A DNA stretch of 64,000 bases from Cyathus striatus (lineage: Eukaryota > Basidiomycota > Agaricomycetes > Agaricales > Nidulariaceae), in the NCBI GenBank assembly GCA_025738555.1, contig JAOVFP010000002.1:2542001-2606000 (forward strand). The letters are read 5' to 3'. A program made the position numbers and the translations under genes. Shown in pieces: positions 45,408-55,223 of this stretch (the first letter of the stretch is position 1; each line of letters begins with the position of its first letter). The notes beneath the pieces are model-generated. The model was given only the letters and a program-made list of their open reading frames with translations. It made no database searches and had not been told where the DNA came from.

Positions 45408-45689
45408 TCAGTCCCTGATAACGATTACTTCTTCAATTGAACGGCAGGAAAACTCCAATCGTTCAAGCTGCCTGTCAAGTCTATCCTGACGTTCCTGGAG
45501 CTCGGCACTTGACTCAAACGATTCTCCTACTTTCCCATAGGCAATCATCTGGGTCCCATGAGCTGCAATTGGTCCCATACGTCGGTGGCCTGAATATCCC
45601 GGGCCATTCTGGCGTGGGTTCGTCACTTCTTTACTGATCATCGGCATTTTACTCAAAGCCAAGGCGATGAGCGCGTTTGGCAGGTCCAA
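45408..45689 (-). CDS. possible small coiled-coil ORF, low confidence
   Basis: A 93-codon minus-strand frame ends in ELQERQDRLDRQLERLEFSC, a strongly amphipathic helix with heptad spacing of Leu. The first half is Gly/Pro-rich. It lies in the upstream region of paralogue 2 and no second exon was recognised. It could be a chance frame. Confidence 0.2.
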   Translation of the reverse strand: MDLPNALIALALSKMPMISKEVTNPRQNGPGYSGHRRMGPIAAHGTQMIAYGKVGESFESSAELQERQDRLDRQLERLEFSCRSIEEVIVIRD

Positions 45690-45787
45690 ATGAATCTGTG
45701 GCGTTGGGATCGTATAAATGATCAGCTCGATAGCGTTTGGCCCCGCTGAACCCTCGTATCCCTACTCCTTTCTCAAGGGTAATAACT

Positions 45788-48027
45788 ATGCAGAGCGAAC
45801 GCGCCCCTCTTCTCTCTAATGCTTTCGTAGATGGACCTTCGCATGTCCCTGGGCTTGTTCCCAGCGATAGGTCTAAGGAGTTCCGCACTCTCGTTGTGTT
45901 GTTTGATGGTACTGGCGATAAGTAAGCGAGCTCTTTTGTAGCCCTGTAATCCCACTGACGAGGCTTCTTGAATTGCAGAGACGATGATGACGTATGGCAT
46001 TTCATTTCAGAATTGGAACTTTGTGGCTGAAGCAGTTCTTTCGTTCAGGTGACCAATGTAATCGAATTGCGGAACATGCTCCACGGGTGGGACAGCAAAG
46101 GAGATGGAGATCCTGAATTGCAGCAGGTGTACTACCAGGTATGTGGCATTCCTGCTGGCGCTATTCCCAGCCGCTTTATCCTCGCATTACATTGCATACT
46201 GACGAATCCATGACAGCGCGGCATAGGAACCTACAACCCCCAATTTCCTAATACAAACTTTGAGATTCCAGTTATTGGGTCAGTTTCTGAGGTAAGTGAA
46301 AGTTCGCATGTCTATTCTTAACTTACATCCCGTGCTAATTTCGTCCTTCGCAGACTGTCGATCAAGCTATTGCTTGGAGCTTGGAGTATCACGTTACTGG
46401 TATGTGTCACTCTTCCTCGACCGTATTCAGCTTGAGGCTAAGTGTAAGCTTATAGAGGGATACGAGTGGCTTGCTGATAAGTGTACGCTGTCACTTTATC
46501 CCGCGGAGGTCTAAGGCTAATGATGTTGTAGATCGTCCTGGAGATAAAATATGTCTTTTTGGATTCTCGAGGGGAGCATACACCGCACGCGCTCTTGCCG
46601 GCATGTTAAGTAAAGTAGGCCTCATCCCTGCAGGCTGCCCTAAAGGGACTGGCGAAAAAGCTTTCAAATCCTACCAGCTCACAGGCGAAGTTGGCTGGAA
46701 AGACTCGAAAGACTTCAGGTATAACAACAAGACCCGCAATGTTACTGTTGAGTTCTTAGGTTGCTGGTATGTTTCTTCCCTCCCCCTTTCTTTACGACCA
46801 CGCAAGCTCACGCTGGCAATCGTATAGGGATACAGTGAACTCTGTAGGCCTCATAACCGCCAAATCGCTCCCCTACACCGCCTTCAACAAGATCGTGCGC
46901 AACTTCCGCCATGCAGTCTCGTTGGACGAGCACCGTGCAAGGTTCAAGACGAATATGTGGGGTCGTCCTAGGGATGATAATAACGAGAAGAAAACTAATG
47001 GCAGTGTTGTTCGGAATGGTTCTATCAATGGCAATGGCGTGCAGAGCGGGAACGGCACAAGCGGGAGCACGACTGCCAGTGGTGTGCAGACCAACGGCAA
47101 TGGTGCAGTGCGCAATAGGGATATTCATGGGCATATCGTAGACGGAAAGCATCATACGATGCCTACTGGCGAAGATTTGGACGCGAGGAAGCCTGAGCCT
47201 CCTGTTACTGTTAGTACGGACGTCGATGAAGTATGGTTCGCTGGATGCCACTGTGATATTGGTGGTGGATCTGGTAAGCTCTCATATTATCTACTTCAAG
47301 GAGCGTTACTCACTTAATCTCAGTGCCAAACGGCACAAGGCCCAATCTCGCGCACATTCCCCTCCGCTGGATGATCCGCGAGATCTTCAAAACCAACTCC
47401 GGAATGATCTTCAAAAAAGCAGGCCTACTCTCCTTCGGCCTCCACCCAGAAACACTCTACCCAGCTGTTCAACCACGCCCAGTAGCGCTTTCCCCTGACC
47501 CAACAATGCGCGCAATGACAAAGCCAATAGAGGAAAAGAAACCTGGCGTCCTGAGCCAAGTAGGATCATGGTTATGGAGTTTGAACCCGTTCGCATCTCC
47601 CCAGCCTAAGAAAGAGCAACCTCTGAAGTCAGGATTTGAGGAGGGTGCTTCGACGATGACGGAGGAACAGCTTGATCTGCGGGATGCGCTTGCTCCGATA
47701 TACGATCAGCTCGTGCTCAAGTACGCGAAGTGGTGGGCCTTGGAGGTGTACCCTATGAAAGTATGGTCGGTCGTTCAAGGGAAGTACATCCGGAAGCAGA
47801 ATAATGGACGCGGGAGGCGGATTCCCCCGCCTTTGCAAAAGGATGGGAATGTCCGTAATGGGGACCCGAGGTGGTATAAAGTCAGGGTGCATAGTAGTGT
47901 CAAAGCGAGGATGGAGGCTGTTGGCGAGGACGGGAGTCGGTATGAGCCGAAAGCGATGTTGGATGCGAAGGAGGGGGAGACATTGAGTAAGCTGTTGGAA
48001 AGGGGGTTGGTTGAGTGGGTCGATTGA
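45788..48027 (+). CDS. DUF2235 / Tle1-like alpha-beta hydrolase, paralogue 2
   Basis: Nine exons: 45788-45921, 45979-45991 (13 nt), 46049-46138, 46217-46291, 46354-46399, 46456-46482, 46532-46766, 46828-47273 and 47324-48027; 589 aa. It shares with paralogue 1 the N-terminal FRTLVVLFDGTGD, LFGFSRGAYTARALAGMLSK (Ser near 141), LGCWDTVNSVGLIT, VWFAGCHCDIGGGS and HIPLRWMIREIFKTNSGMIF. Two introns present in paralogue 1 around the nucleophile elbow are absent here. Between MWGRPRDDN and the catalytic VWFAG segment there is a 70-residue Asn/Gly/Ser-rich linker not found in paralogue 1. The protein is about 150 residues longer overall. It probably acts on a lipid or ester, as family members in bacteria do, but substrate is not inferable. 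Confidence 0.85.
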
Positions 48028-49139
48028 GTGGTGTTTGTTCAGCGTTCTTAGGACTTGTGTTATTGATACAATATTGATACTTACTTTATGCTTTCAGTTT
48101 ACTTAGCTTATTTTCGATTATGTATAGTCCTTTTATGTGTATTATAGCTTTATTCTGGAATAACTTTTGAAGACCTCTTTGAATTTTCTAAAGTTGGAAA
48201 ACTTCAAGTTTGATGGTAATATGTACAGTACTTACACTGCCCTCGGTCCGGAAATCGCGTACAAAAGTAGTTATTATTAACTGTCTATTCAACTTTGTTG
48301 TACTTTATTACTTACTTCCCCGAAATCAGATTGATTCAAGCAATTCGATGCCGTCAAAACGCTGTTATGAATCTCAACAGTATGTAAGAGCAGAGGCAGT
48401 GACTCCGAGCGTGCGTGAAGAATCATTAATCAGCGCTCAGCGTGGAACTCTTGTATTTGTTTTCGATACCAAAGACGTGGTGAATCAATTTGCGCCAGTG
48501 GGTTTCAATGCAACCTCCATCTTGCCTCCATCTTGCCTCCATCCAATCTCTATCAAGTAAGTTATTCTCCAAACTTTAAGCCTTTCGAAGACTATCTACT
48601 CTAATCTATCACCCCAACGATGTGTGTACAGCTTTACTGTTACTTCTGATATCAGAACTGTTTATAATCACATCTGTTCGCAGATTCGAAATCATACTAC
48701 TTATCAACTTACGCAGAACCATAAATTCGGACCTCTCATGGTGGGTATAAGCAGGAAAGAAGATTGAATTTGTTCAGTCGTGAGGGATTATTGTCAGGAA
48801 TCAGGAGTATATGTGGGTGTGTGAATTATCAGCGCTCTGAGCATGCTTGAAGATAACCAAATCTGTAAGTCTGACCAAGTTAGTACTCTCACGGTTGTAG
48901 AATTCAATTATAGCGATCACCATCATATTCAGCTATTTATGAAGCCTTCGCATTCTGCAATAAGCTTCCCCATTCGTTATCTGGTCTCTTTGTAAATACC
49001 GCAGTATCATTACTTCCTACATTCTTGTAGGTGCTTTGATGTGAACGGAGGGAGGAAATGTTATAAAGCATCCACGGATGTGCTATCGATAAACGGCAAA
49101 TCATTAATTCGTATCCCAAGCTGATCTGCTTTTCATACA
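48028..49139. other. intergenic, no gene seen
   Basis: About 1.1 kb. A short direct repeat CATCTTGCCTC occurs twice near 48518. No supported ORF. Confidence 0.4.
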
Positions 49140-50718
49140 ATGCCGACGCTGCTCGAGCAGCTCGAGACTCTCCTTGAACACAACCAGATATTCCGTGTAT
49201 GTTTGTCTCTCGCTCGCTCCAATGAATTTTGGTTTACAGTTATTATAATTATAGTACATCAACAGTACGTATTAGTAACCTACACAACAAGTCCAAAAGT
49301 TCATGATAAACATAATAGTTGCCTGTATAGTGCTATTGGTATGTCTTCTAACTTATGTGCCACACGTTGACTCTACTGAATCATGTTCTAGTATTACGAC
49401 TACTTGCTCACACTAAATTTGGAAGTTTCCTTGATATGGCCTTCAAAATGGGGTGCAATAAAGATCCTTTTCTTAATTGCGCGATATTCCCCGTTTGTCG
49501 ATTCTTTCATTATATTCTATCGTAAGTTCTGTCCGGTGTATCAGAGTGGGAACGAAATTTGAAGACCATGATCGTTTATAGATCATTTCACGCCAGGCAT
49601 GTCTCCAGATTCATGTTTCAAGGCGTATCATGCAAACGGCTGTAAGCAGCAGTGCTTGCGCTACCGAGAGTTGTAGTAAAGAGTTTACTCGTGTTTTAGG
49701 GATGTACTTTTCTGGAGCCTGCCTCGCCGAAGGTAAGTTATTATTTCTTCCTCTTCAATTGTTGTTTCTTATTGGCGTCTTACATAACTGCAGTTATTTT
49801 AACCTTAAGAACATGGGCTGTTTGGAGAAATAACAACAAAGTGAAGTTCGGTCTTCCTGTGTTCTTCGTCGCAATATGGACTGCATCATGCATAATTATT
49901 GCAAAATTTCTTCGTACGCTGAACTGTACGACAGTATGAGTCTAATTTACACAGTACACATACTAATTGCCTTTGGTTTGCAGTTCTTACTCCTCCGTTG
50001 GCAGGCTTCAGAGGATGCCTTCCCATTCATGGAAGCTCAATATTATCAGGTACTTGGATTCTGTTAATGGTGTTTAATTTCGGTATGTGTGCTTTAGTGT
50101 TGCTCTCTGGTGCAGGATGTCATATTGGTGTACTAGGAGCATTTATTCTCATGGCACTATGGGTGCTTACATCTCGTACGCGCCTTACGTTTCTGACTGC
50201 AGTGCGTTGAATTCTGTCGTAATTCTATCTCGTTCAACAGGGCATCAAGAGCGTGGAAGATCAGAACTATTGCAAATAGTACATCGCGATGGTATGTTTT
50301 CGAGTTATTCATATTCTCAGCGCTTGATGACCAAACTCACTACATCAGGCCTTACTTATTACTTCTACCTTTTCGGTATTCGGTCTTCTAAAGTTACATC
50401 CTATATAATTTTCTTAACTCAATCTCAGTGATATCACTCATTAATGTGATTCTTGTCCTAAAACTTCCGGTGTGCATTTTGAGCCCTTACACTAGTATAC
50501 ACAATATCTCACTGTACGCGATAAAGCTTGACTTCGTTAACCTGCTATCAACGTGCGTCACCTTACTTACTGAGTATCAAAATTTTGACTTTATAAATGT
50601 GCTTACATCTACATTGGTCAGGCTAGAGCGCATGGTGCAGGCTATCTTGGGTTGCAGAGTAATTCTGCATATTAGGGAACGAGGTGTGACCTCTCTCGGA
50701 GATGGTTCATTTTTGTAG
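49140..50718 (+). CDS. DUF6533 seven-helix membrane protein, copy 3, intact
   Basis: Fourteen exons: 49140-49196, 49255-49264, 49319-49338, 49392-49521, 49582-49641, 49700-49732, 49794-49925, 49984-50082, 50137-50175, 50241-50291, 50349-50375, 50429-50469, 50527-50552 and 50622-50718; 273 aa. Exons 2 and 3 are 10 and 20 nt, yet splicing them gives INIACIVLLYYDYLLTLNLE, the DUF6533 signature. Further hydrophobic helices include IKILFLIARYSPFVDSFIIF, VILTLRTWAVW, FFVAIWTASCIIIAKF, GSSILSGTWILLMVF, GAFILMALWVL and LTYYFYLFVISLINVILVL, with a C-terminal QAILGCRVILHIRERG. The count fits a seven-helix protein. Several in-house copies exist. Role unknown; a membrane receptor or sensor is plausible. 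Confidence 0.85.
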
Positions 50719-51217
50719 TATATTCTTGCTAGACATATGCTATAAGAAATTATAGAGCGAATATATCAATATAGGAAGTATTGTTCGATGGCCCATACTA
50801 CGCGTAGCAGGCACTTAAAAAAACTTTGCTGTCTAGTATTACTTACCCGGTAAGATTGAAATCTTACACCATCATCATTCCACGACAACCGACTACAAAT
50901 ACTAAAGTACATATAAGGGGGTGATAGACTTACAGTGATATCTGAGTCCTTGACAATGCAGTGAGGTTGTCCAGCAGTGGTCATAGTACAAGCATCTTGC
51001 AAGCGTCGAAAACTGATTTGATAAGAATAAGTGGGCATCTAGTCAATTCTGAATGAATTTAAATTCCTAAACCCAACCTGAAATGTTCATTAGAATACCG
51101 TAAAAAAGGAGAAGGGAAGAGTAAAGAAGTTGAGGAAGGCACTCAGCTCAACTCAGCTCCTGCGGGGTCATCGATTCATCGGTCACTTGTTTCTATTTGC
51201 ATAGGTCGAGTTAGTCA
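50719..51217. other. intergenic 3' flank, no gene seen
   Basis: Half a kilobase without a supported frame, ending at the target-site duplication of the large transposon. Confidence 0.4.
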
Positions 51218-52138
51218 GGGCTACTAGAATTTGACGTTGCCCTGTAATTTGACGTTGCCGTGGCGTTGCCTCACTGGCAACGTCAATTCTTGCAAGACAA
51301 CGTCACGCAACGCCGGGCAACGTCACAGCAACGCCAAAGTGCTCGCGATCGATTTATTCCCACACCCTCGCTAACAAATTTCGACCGCGAGTCAATGTCT
51401 CCCGCCCCGCCCTTTTGGAATTTCACACATGTATCACCATTGCCCGCTTCCTGCTCATCGTTTCCCATGCTTTCTCTCACAACCTTTTTGATATTTTTCT
51501 TACACAAACACATAGTCTATTATTTATACTACAATAGAGTCATCTTACTTTACAAAGTATGGTACATGTTACAGTAAAAGATTTTAAAAAATGTGTCTAA
51601 TTCGCATTTTTCATATCTTTATTACCTTGCTTGCCAAGGTATTCTCCCAGGTGAAAATGGGTTGCACTTTTGGTCATTCACGTGATTTCTCTCACGGTCA
51701 CATGTGCTCCTCGTTCTCACTCCCGCTCTCTCTCCCTCGTCCCGTCTTGATCCCGTCAACCCGTTGTACTTACACCACAATTTTGCGAAATAAGTCATAC
51801 CTCTCCGGCCATCTCAATCAAATGCATTAGGCCTGATGAGCCAATACGCAATATAATAAAAGAAATCTCCAGCATGATTTCAAACAAATTTCAAAGACAA
51901 CAACGAGGAAAAAGGCTAAATACAGTCACGAAACTCTCGCTTCCATGCGATTAGGTCTACCTTTGACTTGCGCAAAGGTATAGGTTCGAGCTCGGATAAT
52001 GAGGGCTGTATGTTTCTTCGCCTTCTGTCCTTCTCCCTTCACTAACCCAGTATATCTCAGTTATATCGCTGCTGTATACCTAATGCACTATTTACCCCAC
52101 TTCCGCTATCTACTAAGCCTAAACAGCCCCAATCCTGT

Positions 52139-52392
52139 GACAACTTATCATCAAATCCCTCTGCCCCTGCCAATGCCCATTCACCCTCCCTCCATGGACC
52201 ACACCTTTTATGGTAAGCTGGACTATGGACTGATTGACGTATTCTGGGGATCGAGACTGACCTGCGACAACTTATCATCAAATCCCTCCGCCCCTGCCAA
52301 TGCCCATTCGCCCTCCCTCCACAGACCAGACCTTTTATGGTAAGCTGGGCTATGAGTTGATTGATGTATTCTGGGGATTGAGACTGACCACC
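52139..52392 (+). repeat. two 127-bp tandem units
   Basis: Each unit runs from GACAACTTATCATCAAATCC to CGAGACTGACC or TGAGACTGACC, with over 90% identity by eye. The duplication is recent relative to the rest of the element. Confidence 0.8.
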
Positions 52393-52451
52393 CTCTCAAG
52401 ATCGGATGATGGTGGTGGATCTGATGCTCTCTCGTTGTTGTTGTTGGCACT

Positions 52452-52730
52452 CCGTTTTCACCCCGCCCCTACTCTCGTCATTGTCATTCTGCCCGTCATT
52501 TTTCTTATAGAATGTGAGTACTCTTCCTCTGCTTATATCATTATTGTGCTGCTTCTGTCTCGCAGGGTGCCTGTCTCTGTCCCGCCCTCTCTCATCATCG
52601 TCGTTGACACGTCCGTTTTCACCCCACCCCCTACTCTTGTCATTGTCGCTCTGCCCGCCATTTTACTTATAGAATGTGAGCACTCTTCCTCTCTTTTTAT
52701 CATTGTGCTATTTCCATCTCGCTAGTTCAT
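52452..52730 (+). repeat. two tandem units, period about 160 bp
   Basis: Both carry TCCGTTTTCACCCC, CCCCTACTCT(C/T)GTCATTGTC, TCTGCCCG and TTATAGAATGTGAG, then CTCTTCCTCT. They sit directly after the 127-bp duplication. Confidence 0.7.
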
Positions 52731-53189
52731 CCGGCGTTGGGGAGATGTTGGTCTGATTTCGAGAGTGTCGGGGGGTATTGTGCAGACGGAGGTGAAAGAT
52801 GAGTTAGCGACGTGTACACGTTTGAGGTTCGTTTACATAGTAAGTTACTTGACTAAAACGCGCATACAGAACTTGTCAATATGTTGATTCCACCATGCAG
52901 ACGGAATGCCTGGTCTACAGTAGAGTCAAATCTAAGCGCGATCCAGCTTACTCAATGCTACTGTCAAGCTTGTTTTTGAACTCACTTATTGCACACTTCC
53001 TGCTGATGCTGGTAACCTTGCTCGTATTTCCTATTCTGCACATTTACTTGCCATTCATACTCTACTCCCTCCTCCTAGTAATAAAGTAATATTTTTCTTT
53101 TATTTTTCTCTGGCAAGCAAGGTTTCTGTCGACGTGGTCGACCATTCCGAGTTACCATAATTACATAGTGAAATGTTGACTGATACATA

Positions 53190-53863
53190 CAGTATACAAC
53201 CATCAAACGTGACACCATCACATCGCGTGACAATCTTTCACATTTTGCTTCTCCTGATCCCTAATCTACACCTATTACACCAATTCTTTTTGAATAGTAA
53301 GGAATAGCATACTGTAAAAATGTTCCATAAATTAGCTATTCAAAATATTCACATTCTGATGGACTATATGCAAAACAAAATGGGGGGTTTGGATAATTTA
53401 GTGAATTTCAAAAATTCTGTGGCTTGTATTGCTATAAAAAATTGGGAATAATCACTCTTAAAGTATATAGTTGTTGAGGAGAAGCATTAATCTACATTTT
53501 CTATTATTTTTGTTGACCTGTGTGTGTCATATCTTTATAGGATTACAGATTGTGTGGTATTCACCATCTTGCAAGACATTAAAACTTTATTTATAAACTG
53601 ATCCGGGACTTCGGCACTACTAATTTTGAATGGTTTCGTAATAAATAATTGACTGTCACGCCATGTGGTGCTGATCAAAATTCATTCCCATCCACTATTT
53701 TGCATATTTGACCACCTTCCCTTCATCCAATGCATTAAATATTTCACAGTGACATTCATGAAGTACTACGCTATCTCGTACAGCTTTTGTGAAAATTTGA
53801 GCAGGGAGTAAAGAGTTATGACGACATCATGTTTTTTCTGTCACGTTTGATGGTTGTATACTG
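53190..53863. mobile_element. Tc1/mariner-type MITE (674 bp) nested in the MULE
   Basis: Perfect 25-bp terminal inverted repeats: CAGTATACAACCATCAAACG then TGACA at the left, its exact complement at the right. TA flanks each side. The perfect match indicates recent insertion. No transposase frame. It interrupts the Mutator-like element. Confidence 0.85.
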
Positions 53864-54728
53864 TATGTCATAATTTATATTAAATGATGCAAAAATAATT
53901 GAAGAAAATGAAAATGAATTGAACTACAAAATAAGAAAAAACTTGCTCACTGCTGAGTATGATCACAAGGAAGTTTGATATGTGCTGCGGCAATGAGGAA
54001 GGGTGCTTGATGGAGTGATGGATGGGATGAACACTGCGTACAAATATAAACAAAGGCGGGGCGGAGGGCGTGGGAAAAATTGAACCTCCAGCAACGTCAA
54101 GCAACGTCGGGCAACGTCACGGCAACGTCAAATCTAACAAAAAAATTCAAATCGGCAACGTCACAGCAACGTCACGGCAACGCCAGGAAATGTCAAGCAA
54201 TGCCAGGCAACGTCCGGCAACGCCAAGCAACGTCAATTCTCGGATCGGCAACGTCAAAATCTGATTTTCAACAATTTCTACAACTAGTATAAAAATGAGC
54301 AGAGCGTATGTATCTCCACCAAATCTTTACTTTTATTTTTATATATCATGTATTTACTAAACTACAAGCTGTCTAGAGTAGAAATGTTGTGTACAAGGGA
54401 AAAAAATACTTATTTCCAACTTATTTCACTGTGAGATTATAAGTTATACCCTGTTATACATGGCTCATATTCTTTATCAAGTACTAATATGTATTATATG
54501 AATGCAAGGTACATTTCTCATTGTGAAATAATACTAGTTTATCATATTTATTACTAACTAAGCATGTGCACAAGCAGGACTCGAACACAGGACCTCACCA
54601 AGCAACGCCACTGCAATGCCAGGCAACGCCAAAATTAAATATGCAACGTCAGGCAACGTCCATGCAACGCCAGGCAACATCACTTGAGCAACGTCAAAAT
54701 ATAGGGCAACGTCAAATTCTGTGGGCCC

Positions 54729-55223
54729 GAGTTAGTCAGGCTCCAAGACCAAACAGACTTCAAAGTGATTTCGGAAATGAATTCTCTATTGTTTCGTAAC
54801 TACTTAGTAAAGAGCCTCAGCGAGCGCGCGCTGAAGCATGGGTTGTATTTGTTCGCGCTTGCTTTCCATGCCAACTGCCAAAGACCGTCAACGACATGTG
54901 AATCATCTCAGCTGTTGCCAGTGCCATGCAGGCTCAAGCTTCCTCAAGCTCAGCGCTCAGGCTAGCTCAGACTTAAGTTGGGCTGAAGGTATCAGGCCTC
55001 AGTTTAATGCAACCAATCGTCTCTGCCCAGGCTTGTTCTATAAGCAGCAACATTTAAGCCCTTCGATTTATCATCTCAGGTTTATTTTTTGAAGGCCGGA
55101 ACTATTACTCACTACATTCTTGTGGGTGCATTGTTGTGAAAACATGTTATAAAAATCCATGGGTGCGGTATCGATAAATGTCATATCATTGACTCGTATC
55201 CTAAGTGATCTGCTTTTCACACA
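54729..55223. other. intergenic, no gene seen
   Basis: Half a kilobase between the large transposon and the next DUF6533 copy. Short ORFs only. Confidence 0.4.

Larger units (their letters stand above)
51218..54728. mobile_element. Mutator-like (MULE) non-autonomous element, 3.5 kb
   Basis: A 10-bp target-site duplication GAGTTAGTCA flanks the element (51208-51217, 54729-54738). The termini are inverted: left GGGCTACTAGAATTTGACGT, right in reverse complement GGGCCCACAGAATTTGACGT, both continuing TGCCCT and a second TTTGACGTTGC. Terminal repeats starting with G and a 9-11-bp duplication point to the Mutator superfamily. About 28 copies of a GCAACGTCA/GCAACGCCA nonamer crowd the ends (about 51228-51337, 54085-54258, 54598-54715). 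There is no MULE transposase. The interior holds tandem duplications and a nested TA-flanked element. Confidence 0.75.

Noticed and set aside
48348..48560. ORF starting MPSKRCYESQQYVRAEAV
   Set aside because: Short, no domain, no splice-consistent extension.
51228..54716. GCAACGTCA arrays as a CRISPR-like array
   Set aside because: Units are 9 bp, irregularly spaced, in both orientations, inside transposon ends of a eukaryotic genome.
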